Source: Tetrapyrgos nigripes (Eukaryota; Basidiomycota; Agaricomycetes; Agaricales; Campanellaceae). Taken from it: DNA of 64,000 nt. A program made the translations under genes and the position numbers. The stretch covers positions 1 to 64,000 of the forward strand of contig JAACJM010000136.1 in NCBI GenBank assembly GCA_013368315.1. Reading direction: 5' to 3'. Below the pieces are notes generated by a model, which saw only the letters and a program-made list of their open reading frames with translations, was not told the origin of the DNA and searched no databases. Shown piece by piece: positions 54,265 to 64,000 of this stretch; position 1 is the first letter of the stretch; every line of letters begins with the position of its first letter.

Positions 54265-54272
54265 CATTGCAT

Positions 54273-55233
54273 ACTACGGATCCATCAGTATTTGACATAA
54301 AACTGGTGACTGGTCAGCTGGTGGATAATGAAAGTCATAGCTTGAAGTACTAGTAGAATCGAGTATCTCACACCGCGGACGGTGATGCATATTTGGGCCA
54401 TTGAAAACCACAAACTTAAATTACTGATTTTTCAAAGCAGCTTTTGCACGCCGGGCCTACTCCATATGGGACCGATTTGAGGCCGATATTCCATATGGAG
54501 TATTCCCGAGGCCGAGCAAAAATCCGTCATTTAACTTTAGATTTTTCCATGCTCCAAATATGCATCGCCGTTTGCGGTGTCAGTCTTCAGACCTGCTAAC
54601 GCCGATCAATCGACAACCGCAAGACAACCGTGTCCAGCCTTGGTCCGACATTTGTGCAAGTTTAGCACTGAGATCTGAGAGGCAGATGTCACCGGGTCCA
54701 GCTTGGGAGTCCAAAGTCTAGGTACATGGCAGTGGAAAAGAAGACCAAGTCCAGGGAGTGTTGTTTGAACGTTATGGTTAACGAGGACAGCCACAGGCCC
54801 GGAAGGACCGAACAAACCTCGTCATCATCCGCGATGACGACGATGATCTCCTCCTCGCCGTCCCCAGTATGCTGATTAATGAAATGGACTTTTTTGTGGT
54901 AAAAGGGCTACAGTGAAATACATCAGTATATGCAAACTTTCAGGTGAGTGGGAAAGCACCCGCAAGTTCGGAAAGTTCGTGAGTAAAAATGCCGGCTTGC
55001 TGATGTTCTTCGTTATGCAGCGATGGCTACCGGCCTTTTAGAGACCGCATCGCACTCTGTCCATTCGTCTCATGGTTATTGATGATGCTGATGTGATCGT
55101 CGCTAGACGAGGATAATTTCCGCTCTGATATTTTGATGCAGAACAGCCATTGGCGAAGAAATGGTACGTACACCGTCTATATAAAGCTTAAATCTGAGAG
55201 ACGCTGCGAACATTCTTCCTCTTCCTCTCCTCT
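54273..55233. other. Intergenic upstream of the FAD monooxygenase gene
   Basis: No domain-bearing frame. CCATATGGGACCGATTTGAG and CGATATTCCATATGGAG near 54466-54503 form a short imperfect inverted repeat. TATATAAAG at 55178-55186 lies 48-56 bases before the likely start codon and may be a TATA element. Confidence 0.4.
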
Positions 55234-56853
55234 ATGATCTCCCCTTCAGAGTGCAAACTTGATATAATCGTCGTGGGAGGCAGTATTGCTGGTTTATCGG
55301 CCGCCTACTTCCTTCAGCAAGCTGGGCATCATGTGACTGTCATAGAGAGACATGATGAGGAATATTTTCGCGTAAGTCTTCCTAGTTCTTGGTGGAATTT
55401 TGACGTACGTCTTTTTCAGGCTCAACCATTCAGTGGGCTGCGCATACCAGCCACTGTAGCTCGGTTGTGCGGTGAACTTCCGAGCCTTCTAGACCTATTG
55501 GAGCACCGAGGGGTTCATCATCCAGGGTAAGTACATATGAAAGAGTCTCTCGGTATGGGTTAGTATTAATCTTTCGTAGTTCCGTTCTTCGTCAAGGTAC
55601 GTACGAATGACCTGTGCTCGGTTGAGATTATTCCTACACTGTAATTGTTTCAGTGGAAGATTATCAGCTGGTTGGACAGATGGTGTATGGAGAACGCATC
55701 ATTTCTGATCTTGGCGCTAATGGTTACCGGATAGAGGTAAGTGCGTCAAACAAACCTAGCTTTTTTTACCTTCATTATATGGCTTGCCCAGTATTCCGAA
55801 TTCTGGGAATATTTATATCAGCTTTGCCTTGGAAACCAAGTGCAATTTCTGTTCCATTTGGAAGCAACAGATGTCATCACTGCAGGAAGCCTGCATCAGC
55901 CAGCAAAGGTTATAACCAGCTCCGAAAGACATATTGCTGGTGACTTGGTAAGTATATTCTTCCAGCCGGAAGGTTTCCAGTACAATGAAATATTTGCAGG
56001 TCATTGCCGCCGATGGGCATAACAGCAAATTTTGCGATCTGATTGAAATTATTCAACCTTGGAAACCATCGGCGGTGATATGGAATGGGAAAGCAAGGGA
56101 TCCTCCTTGAGCAGGCCACCAGAGCTAGTATCCCTTCAGCATGAGCCTCGGTAAGCCCTCCATTATAAGCTTAGTGATTGCCTGACTGTTTTTCTGCTTC
56201 AGCTTTCAGAAACTTCTGAACATGTCAGAGATATGTTACAGAAATTGTCAGAAGTCTAACACACCACCTTGCTTTTACAACAGCACAAACCAAATTGTGC
56301 TCATCGGTGATGCTGCGCGTGGATGCTTGGTCAGTGCTACCTTACAGACTCGAGCGAACAGAATTTAACCCGCGCATACAGATAAATGGACTGTATAATA
56401 CGTGAGCTATCTTTCTTTCTGTATCTTCAGCTCAGCATGCTCAGCACACGCCTCGCGCACTCCTAAGGACTATGGCGGTAAGTTACTCAGAAGCTTTTCA
56501 AATCAACGCTAATCAGTGCGAGAAAGATAGAGGACAGCTTCATTCTTGGCTTCCTTTTCTCCAAACTTACTGGCAAAGACCAGGTCACCAGGCTTCTCCA
56601 CGCGTACAACGACCTGCGTACAAAAAGAGTTGATACAATCTCGGATAGGGATATTCTGGCTATGACGACCCTCCCACCTGGTCCCCAGCGGAATGCTCGT
56701 AACGAGGCGTTAGGTTACACCCTTCAGGGAGGAGAAGTAGATGACGAGGTAATTGCGAAAATATGGTCCAGCCATATTGTGAGTGTGAACTACGACCCGA
56801 GAGATGCAGTTAAAGAGTGGTGGCACTTCTGGGGGAGGAACTTGTTGACTTAG
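55234..56853 (+). pseudogene. FAD-dependent monooxygenase (PHBH-fold), many introns, probably decayed
   Basis: Starts ATG 55234. Exon 1 (55234-55371) has the FAD dinucleotide fold (LDIIVVGGSIAGLSAAYFL ... VTVIER). Exon 2 (55420-55526) has FSGLRIPATVARLCGELPSL. Then EDYQLVGQMVYGERI, YSEFWEYLYQLCLGNQ, VIAADGHNS (the DG motif), a short middle part, IVLIGDAARG (the GD motif), RALLRTMA and EDSFILGFLFSKLTGKDQV, ending EWWHFWGRNLLT and TAG at 56851-56853. Introns have clean GTAAGT donors. The stretch between the DG and GD motifs is shorter than usual and needs a frame choice near 56090, so an internal deletion or a missed exon is possible. Such enzymes hydroxylate or epoxidise aromatic and terpenoid substrates. 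Confidence 0.7.
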
Positions 56854-56899
56854 GCCTAGTAAAAAAACGACTTCTGACCGCTCATGGTCCCATCATTAC

Positions 56900-57035
56900 T
56901 TACGAGGCCCTTTAAGGCTGAGTTAATTTATGATTTTTATAATTTATGTCATTTCAGAGTGACCTCCCAAGGACCCAGCTTTTCCATGGGTTCAAACTCC
57001 CACTCCTGTTCGTTGGTGCTTGTCAAGCACCAAGG
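56900..57035 (+). repeat. tRNA-derived SINE-like repeat, family A
   Basis: Head TTACGAGGCCCTTTAAGGC, an A-box-like GGCTGAGTTAAT, a B-box-like GGTTCAAACTCC (56989-57000), and a tail with the palindrome GTGCTTGTCAAGCAC. The minus-strand copy at 41191-41562 shares head, B-box region and tail palindrome. Confidence 0.6.
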
Positions 57036-57039
57036 GGGT

Positions 57040-57640
57040 GGCAGCCAATTTTTTTACATCCACTCATAAAAATTTTTTGTGACCTACCCAGACACCCCCC
57101 CTCCCTCCCCCTTCCATATATGGTATATCAGCCAGATAAGATAAGATAATGCTACCCATCCTCTACTGACTAGACCCTTCGTCTTTTGTGAGCCATTTCT
57201 TGACAAGAGTTGCACTTCCAATTGGCACCGCGTTCTGATGTACTAACACTCGGTATAAACCATCGAGTCCAAACTTCCCTTGCCTTGCCCAGTCTTTCTT
57301 CAAGCCATCTTCGCAAGTCTCCCCATAACCGAACGCGCCACTGATGGGGAGACCGTGGCACACATCATCTTGTTCAATATATTCTCCCAATCATCTTCCG
57401 ACTTCATTCCCGGTGCTACAGTCGCGAACAGTCAGCGTCGACAATTTTTTGCAGGCCGGATCTAGGGAGATTTTGGATTTTTTCGGCTAAAATTTTGCCG
57501 GATTCGTGGTTAGAATAGCGAAATACGTCGAAAAACGCATCTCCGAAGTTTTTCCCACGAGCGGTTAGGTACTGCCAATTTTTCGAGGGATTTCAGTGAC
57601 AACTTGAGGCACATCCAACAGCGAACTCAACATCTATTGT
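57040..57640. other. No recognised gene
   Basis: A minus-strand open stretch at 57163-57390 contains a C-x2-C followed by basic residues but no domain I can name. The remainder is AT-rich with TTTTTCG words. Confidence 0.35.
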
Positions 57641-57649
57641 CAGGTAAAT

Positions 57650-59018
57650 CTACGAATGATTCAAAATAGCCTCAATACTGGTCATCGCACGCTCAGAAAC
57701 GGCCCTATGACCCTTCTGCTTCTTGACAGCCCATTCAGCTGCCTTCCCAGTAAGCCCACGCCTATGCGCACTCATGAACTGCCATGAGCAATTGATGAAA
57801 CGGCGAATTACATCCGTTGGACATGCATCCAGCCATTTCAAGGCTGCGTCTTTGGCTTGTTGAAAGCTTTTCTTAGTCTCCTCCCTGTATTACGAATCCG
57901 AATGTAATGAGGTTCGTACTTTATTGGACCTTTTTCGCCATTTAAGCGGTGGTTTGGCTTTGTTTGGCGCCTCCGCATCTACATACTGGCCCCAGTTCCC
58001 GTTAAGCGGTGGTTTGGCTTTGTTTGGTGCCTCTGCGTCTACATACTGGCCCCAGTTCCTGTGAAGCAGTGGTTTGGCTTTGTTTGATGCTACCCTCTTT
58101 GGCTCTGGTGTTGAGTCAGGACTCAGACTCCTCAGTTTAGAACTAATCTCTATAATCTCTGTAGCCTCCAAGTCTTGTACTTGTATTTACTTTGCTGCAT
58201 CAAATCAATTGTTTTGTGGCCCTCTAGCTTATCTAACAGTTCAACGAGGTCTCTATCATCCCGTTGAACTATGACATCATTAATCTAATTTTGGACTCTC
58301 TGCCTCCTTCATCTCTTTTTTCTCTCGTTTTTCTTTCACGTATTTCAGCAAAATTCCTCAGAAGAATATGATGACCCATACTTTTACTATATCCTCTTAC
58401 TAGTAACTACTAACACATGAGGAGTTGGCCACAGGCCGGACAACGAGTGCGTTAAGTTCTGTACTTTTACTTTTTCTAATGAGGAATGAAAAAATAATGC
58501 CAGCGAGAGCTTCACTGGCCCACTTAAGGCAAGTCAATATTTACACCAACCCAGTCAGCTTACAGAACACAAGAGTATAGTAAAACACACCATTCCAATT
58601 GGATTGAGTTCGCAGTGAAATTTGGGAAGGAAATACACTCATGACCCAAGTCTTTGATGAGTGTTTCGAGCATAGATGGTTGGTTAAGGAAGTCATCTTG
58701 TTTGCTGAGAAGTCGTGCCATGCAACAGTCTTCTTTTTCAAATGGACACATGGGTTGACATTTAGCCTTCATGCTACGAGTATCAAAGCCACGCTCTTGG
58801 AGAACGGATTCCATACCCTTCTGTTTGCCATCAGCAGTGGTCATTTTTTGAGGTTTCCCTCGTTTAGAAATGTCTGGGTTTGTCTGTGGAATAATGGTAT
58901 CCTTTTGCTTTCGCTGTTTGCCCCCATCAGATTTGTTCATATCAAAGGCTCGAAGTGCATCTGGACGTTTGTGAGGCCTTCCAGGCATGTTGTGTGGGTG
59001 CTCAGCTTTGCAAAGCAC
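57650..59018 (-). pseudogene. DDE endonuclease-type transposase remnant of a basidiomycete family
   Basis: Two separated parts of one gene. The upstream part (58560-59018) reads NMPGRPHKRPDALRAFDMNK, GGKQRKQKDTIIPQTNP, QERGFDTRS, then MCPFEKEDCCMARLLSKQDD, a Cys cluster typical of this family. It ends in a degraded ELNPIE-type motif, where the expected Glu reads as Gln (NSIQLEW). The downstream part (57650-57890) reads LDACPTDVIRRFINCSWQFM, LTGKAAEWAVKKQKGHRAVS and a stop. The 650 bases between contain unrelated sequence and a 60-bp tandem repeat. The N-terminal half with the first catalytic Asp is not visible. Confidence 0.55.
57941..58090 (-). repeat. 60-bp tandem repeat, two full copies plus partial
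   Basis: The string GGTGGTTTGGCTTTGTTTGG recurs at a spacing of exactly 60 bases. The minus strand encodes a 20-residue period (NKAKPPLNGNWGQYVDAEAP) that is open across the repeat. It lies between the two halves of the DDE transposase remnant. Confidence 0.85.
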
Positions 59019-60012
59019 AAAAACTCGAACCCTTGCAGCGTCCCATGTGTCAAATTACCTTATTTGGGGAGCAAAATTTTGGCAGCCGAGATATCTTTTT
59101 TTTTTTTTGCGTCATTGTACTCAGTTTTGGTGAAGGAGCATTTTCCGCATTTTTCTGGAATTGTCCCAATTTTTTTAGCTGGTACTGCCAATTTTGGGGG
59201 GTAAAATGCCTGAATGGACTTTCAGGGAAATCGGCTCATTGGAATCTCTTTAGATTGTCATAAATACACTAAAAACACAGTTTTCGCCCCTTTCCGGCTA
59301 CTCTCTAATCCCCCATAATTCAGTCAAGATTTTTGTCGACACTGACTGTCCGCGACTATATCAATGCTTCTTGAAAGGATGAGATTCACTGGGATGAAGC
59401 ACTGTATCTGGGATACATGATGTGTGCTTCCACAAGCACTCCAGAAGATTTTCAGTGTCAGCACAGATGGAAATGTGCTTTGATGTGCGCTGGAACATCT
59501 GGTCTCAGCTTGGAGAATCACTTGGGGCAGAATGTACAGTGGGAATGGAAGGAACAATGGGAGAAGGTGCAGAGATCATTGATGGGTTGAGTACCAGTTT
59601 TTTAGTGAGCCAGTTTGTTATAGACTGGTTGGGTTTCATTGTTGGTACTGGCGAGAGCAATGCTTTTTGTTGGTTGGCTTAATTAACTGACATTTATTCA
59701 CCTCCGTTGATGTTGATCAGCACCTCATAGTAGGATGTTCCGAGACACTCAGTCCAAGGTTGTCAAAAAAAGTTTTGGCCAGACCATAGACCCCCCTCCC
59801 CCCCCCACCCCCCTGTTCCAGATATTCAGTCTGCCACCCCCTTGTCAAGTGCTCATCTGGAATCATGGTCGCAACCATGATGTCGTTCACAGCTTCCTCA
59901 GACCAACATGTAACCAAGGCAGTGTAGGCAGTGTCCAGGTGCACCTTCCTTGCTTCTTCTGCCATTCCTCACTGCACCTGGGTCCCTCCACATCTTTCAA
60001 GGTACAAGACTA
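59019..60012. other. No gene recognised
   Basis: Contains a T run (59096-59110) and a C-rich tract (about 59788-59812). No domain-bearing frame. Confidence 0.4.
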
Positions 60013-60125
60013 TTACAATCGGCCTTTAAGAGGCCGGGTTAACTACATAGGTGGAGACTCCGTGACTTTTCTAATTGAGTTGCAAAATTTTTCACTGGTT
60101 CAATCTCCCACCCCTTTTCATTCCC
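60013..60125 (+). repeat. tRNA-derived SINE-like repeat, family A, second form
   Basis: Head TTACAATCGGCCTTTAAGAG, A-box-like GGCCGGGTTAACTACATAGG, and B-box-like GGTTCAATCTCC at 60097-60108. The palindromic GGCCTTTAAGAGGCC core and TTAAC string tie it to the copies at 12485, 41562 and 56900. Confidence 0.5.
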
Positions 60126-60394
60126 AGTGAAAAGTCCATAGGGCCAAATAGGGCTGGAATGGGTCTACCTCTATTTTGATTGGTGCCAATCTGATGAAAT
60201 CGAGTCTGACAGGGTTTCTCCTGTTTTTCATCTTTCCTTTTTCAAAACTTCTCAGTCTTCATGAAATTTCATTAAATCTGATTACTTTGAGACTCTGAAT
60301 CATGCAAAGTCCAGCATTCTGTGTATTTAGAAGCTGTCAAAGCGTAGATTTTTGTTGAGAACATGACACAAGTCACAAACATGTCATTGTGACT

Positions 60395-63300
60395 TCTCAT
60401 CTTCTTCATAGCACTGCCAGCAATGTACTACTGCAACTGCCAAGCAATCTGCAAGAAATGACAAGAAGTTAGTCAGGCAACCTGGTACAATCATGCCAAA
60501 TACTGCCAAAATCCAGACTTGCAACCAGGTCCTACCAAGGGAAGGAAAAGACATAGGATTGAGGAAGAGAGTGGTGAAGACTCGATGGAAGGCAGGAATG
60601 TGCATATTCCATTCATTCTCTACTATACCCTTTGACTAATATTCTGCAATCCCAGAGAGCCCATTAATGAAGATTTATTAGATGAGCTTGTACAAAGCTG
60701 GAATGGAAGTGAATCCCCTGGTCCCCATGAGCCACCATTAGAGCCACTCATGTATCCTCCTCTACACTATCCAAATAATAATCCTTCTCATTCAGACCCA
60801 TCTGCAAGGCCAGAAGCATCAGATACATCAAGGCACAATTCTCCTGAGCCTGTGCAGTGTCCACCTACTCCAGAATCTGATGCAGATGAAGACACTGAAG
60901 ACTGTCTTTCCCCCATTGATACTATCAAAATTGCTCAGCAATTCATCAAAGCCCTTCATAAAGCATCTCTAAAGAATGGGGACCTGGATGATGATGCTTT
61001 GGAGGAGTTGTGGAATCCAGGGGACAGTGGACTCAAGATGGATCTGGACAAGCAGCACATACTTCTTCTGTGCTTGCATCTCTATCTGGTTAAGTCATTG
61101 TGCCAGAACAGTTATACAGAGATCATCAATGCCCTCAAGCTCGCATTTCCTGAAGAAGAATGGTTTTCATACGACATGATTCATAGACGTGCATGAAAAC
61201 TTAGTGGAATACAACCCATTTTCCATGACATGTCTCCAAATACCTGCGTTGCCTACACTGGACCTTTTGCTTTGCTCAATTTGTGTCCTGAATGTTCAGA
61301 ACCCTGTTACAAGACAGATGGCTCAGCAGTACAGAAATTTTACACCCTTCCCATCAGCTACCAAATACAGGCTATGAAACAAGACCCAGAGACAGCAAAG
61401 CAGATGGGATACTTCTATGAGAAAGTGCAAGCAGCACTGCAGGAGTACAAATGAAACAGTCAGATCAAGGATTTTGATGATATCTGCTGTGGAAAAGACA
61501 TTCTTGATGCAGTCCAGGACAAGTGAATCAAAGAAACCACTACCATTCTTATGATTTCATTTGATGGGTGGCTTTGGATTGCTGGATATACATTTGGCTT
61601 GTTGCCAACTATCCACCTAATCACTGCCACAAGAAGAAATATCTACCTTTCAGTGGTGTCATTCCTGGTCTGAATAAACCTAAAAACCCTGGTTTACATC
61701 ATGTAGCTGCTGTCAATCATGCAGGCAGTCTTCCTGTCTGGGACACATATCACAAGACTGTGTACAATTCTCACCTTTTCATCATCTTTGCAATGGCTGA
61801 TGGACTGGGCTTTGTTGGGCATACTGGGAAGAATGGATGTCGTTACTGGTGTGGACTCATTGGACGTCATAAAGCTGGATATCCGACTTATTATCCAGCT
61901 ATGGCCAAACCAGATGATTACAATGTTGCTGGCTGCAGTCATGGCAATGTCCCATACAATACCAACTTTCCTCCCAATCCCAAACAATACAAAGAGCTAC
62001 TGAAACTCTTATGCTCTGCTCGTAATCCCACAGAATATGAGAATCTTCACAGGGAGACTGGGATCTGCAAACCAAGTTTATTCTTCGGTCTCTCAGAAGA
62101 TACAATTCTTGGTCTTCCCCAAATGTTTCCCAGCAATATCATGCATTTCATCCTCAATTTGGTTGACATTCTCATCAATTTGTGGCAAGGGACACTTGAT
62201 TGTGATCCTAATGACTCTAAAAGATTGCAGGATTGGGCAGTTTTAAAAGGTGATATATGGAAGGCTCATGGTGCTGATGTGCAAACGTGACCTGTTGTCT
62301 TCCTGGCTCGTTTGATTGCCCTCTCCACAACCCTGCAGAGAAGATCAATAGCAGATACAAGGCATGGGAATGGCTTCTGTACATCTTTGGTCTCAGACCT
62401 GGTCTGCTTTATGGTGTGTTGCCTATGAAATATTGGCTCTCATATTGCAAACTCATAGCTGGTTTCCACATCTTCAATCAGAAGTTTATCTCACATCAAC
62501 AACTCGTTGAAGGTCACAACCTCCTCATCCAATTTGTCCAAGAGTTCGAGGAGTTATATTATCAACACAAGGCTTCCTGAATACATTTTTGCTGCCAGAG
62601 CATTCATCGTTTGACACATCTTGGTCCCCAAGACTTTCTGTCTTGGTCCACCCATTGGTTTCTCTCAATGGCCATGGAACGAAGCATTGACATTCTAACA
62701 CACAGAATCAAACAACATTCGAATATATATGCATGGAAAGGTTCAGAACAGAACACACTTCAGATTATGCTGCCAGAACTGGACCCAGATCACAACAAGG
62801 ACAGTCATATTCTGGTGACAACTATGTGCTTCTTCATCCCTTTGATTCTGGATCCTATCATCTCAATGAGCAAGAATCAGATACCCTTACGAAGTACTTG
62901 CAGACTAATCATGGAGACTGCTTTGTTGACATTGATCAAATCTACATGCAGTTGCCATCTAGTCAGATTGCTTGTTCAGTTTTCCAAGACCAGAAGCTTA
63001 GTGGACCTATCAGAAATGCTCAAAATGTCAAGGTATCTTTATACTTCTGTCATTGCCTCATGTACTTAAAAATTATTGGTCTTTAGATCTTGAATTCTCA
63101 GGAAGATTCTACAAAGTTTGGTGAAGTCCAGTACTACTTCAATTTTGAGAAGGATGGGATCTCTGAACACTTGGCTATGATTTCGATGTATTCAAAACCT
63201 GATTTTGAGCTCTAAAAAGCCTCATCTGGTCCAGTTATTTCATGTCAATATCAGGGTATGGCAGCTCTCATTGTTCATTTGGTCAAAACCATCAAAGCTG

Positions 63301-63436
63301 TTGTTGCAATGGTCCCACATTCTGAGCTGTCAGAAGGAGTCATGGGAGATTGGAGAGAGCACTTCTTTGTTGTGGAAAAACTGGTCTGGATGTAGCTGAA
63401 ATGGGTGGATTGTTTGAAGAAGACAAAGAAGCCTAG
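60395..63436 (+). pseudogene. tnp2-type (CACTA) transposase gene remnant
   Basis: Pieces in order: an acidic N-terminal part (PTPESDADEDTEDCLSPIDT), HDMSPNTCVAYTGPFALLNL with CPECSEPCYKTDG (zinc-like), KFYTLPISYQIQAMKQDPET, ISFDGW, LDCWIYIWLVANYPPN, FSGVIPGLNKPKNPGLHHVA, GKNGCRYWCGLIGRHKAGYP, PTEYENLHRETGICKPSLFF, LDCDPNDSKRLQDWAVLKGD, NPAEKINSRYKAWEWLLYIF, EFEELYYQH, MERSIDILTHRI, DSTKFGEVQYYFNF and GLDVAEMGGLFEEDKEA to TAG at 63436. The frame changes at about 61193, 61454, 62285, 62580, 62720 and 63230. This is the fungal transposase family tnp2. Too broken to act. Confidence 0.75.
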
Positions 63437-63540
63437 TAATAGTACTCAAATAGTACTTTATAATCCCTTCAAATGAACTTGTAAATTTTTAGCTTCTGCA
63501 TGTCACAGACTTGTCACAGAGTTGTCCTACTGTGTCGACC

Positions 63541-64000
63541 ATGTCTGGCTATGACCTGGCAGCACAGCTCACTGCCTCAAACTCCTCTGGGCCATCTCTA
63601 GGACATATCTTCCCTTTATCTGGCTCCAATAACTCGCATTTTCCCCTGCAAATTCCCACTACTGTTCTACAGTCACCTATAGACATGATCAACACTCTGC
63701 TCAGCCAGCAAAACCATGAATTGGCTTCAAAAAACGAACACATTAACAAGCTTGTGTGAGTATTTCATTTATTTTCATGTTTTGACAGATACCTGACAAT
63801 GCTACAGCAATGATATCATACCCAGGTTGGACACATTAAAGTAAGTTTTTCAAAGCATACTATACTTCAATCCTTTCTGAAACACATCCTAGCGAAACAG
63901 TAGGGACTCTCAAGACAGCCATAGACAAGATGCAAGAACTCAAAACTGGTGTACCAGAACTGCACAAAGACTTTCCAGATGTTTATCCTTGGGAAAAGAA
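63541..64000 (+). CDS. Start of an unidentified spliced gene, cut by the window edge
   Basis: ATG 63541 opens MSGYDLAAQLTASNSSGPSL, then SPIDMINTLLSQQNHELASK and a short helical segment, reaching GTGTGAGTATT near 63754, a plausible donor. A later segment (about 63895-64000) reads ETVGTLKTAIDKMQELKTG and PELHKDFPDVYPW and is open to the window end. N-terminal text is Ser-rich and then coiled-coil-like. I do not recognise a domain. It begins about 100 bases after the end of the tnp2 remnant. Confidence 0.4.

Noticed and set aside
57163..57390. Minus-strand ORF with a C-x2-C and basic tail as a zinc-finger gene
   Set aside because: Too short, with no second metal-binding pair in any frame and no recognisable family.

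Overview
The window looks like a transposon-packed accessory region of a mushroom-forming fungus (Basidiomycota, Agaricomycetes). The evidence is short introns of about 50-90 bases, chromodomain-bearing Ty3/gypsy elements, Plavaka and tnp2 types of CACTA-like DNA transposase, near-identical 43-residue WD40 units beside a NACHT remnant, and DUF6532-like proteins. These family assignments come from recognising the translated sequence; no database search was possible. Almost every gene is broken. The clear exception is a four-exon UbiA-type prenyltransferase gene at 49.9-51.0 kb.

Layout. 1-7.1 kb: a decayed Ty3/gypsy element (minus strand) whose 5' LTR (6622-7077) abuts the remains of a NACHT-WD40 (NLR-like) gene at 7.1-10.6 kb, which is itself split by a tRNA-like SINE and a ~150-bp minisatellite. 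10.6-25 kb: degraded multi-exon genes and small mobile elements. These include a MITE with 8-bp target duplications (14.2-15.0 kb), a foldback element (21.4-22.1 kb), an integrase-core gene remnant and a remnant with a conserved GPTGGG motif. 25.5-31.9 kb: a second gypsy element (minus) carrying a solo LTR with a perfect 5-bp target duplication. 32-42.2 kb: a Plavaka-type transposase gene (minus), a coiled-coil ORF downstream of it, and a divergent DUF6532-like gene (plus), each carrying further insertions. 42.5-46.0 kb: a striking 3,464-bp element with ~420-bp, nearly identical terminal inverted repeats, CACTG...CAGTG ends, a TAA/TAA target duplication and a core that is almost entirely a 22-bp GC-rich minisatellite. 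46.0-48.4 kb: the 5' part of a third gypsy element with a 785-bp LTR. 48.4-56.9 kb: a quieter island holding the UbiA gene, a saccharopine-dehydrogenase-like fragment, a second MITE of the 14-kb family and a multi-exon FAD monooxygenase gene; this may be the remains of a meroterpenoid-type cluster. 57-64 kb: SINE copies, a DDE transposase remnant, a tnp2-type transposase remnant (plus) and the start of another gene.

Two themes link the regions. First, in several transposon reading frames the in-frame interruptions I checked are TGA, and some replace an arginine conserved in the family. This suggests CGA-to-TGA decay at methylated CpG. Second, the termini of the minisatellite-bearing element resemble the repeat-rich segment inserted in the Plavaka gene 6 kb away. 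The two look like members of one non-autonomous CACTA-like family that carries tandem arrays as its core.
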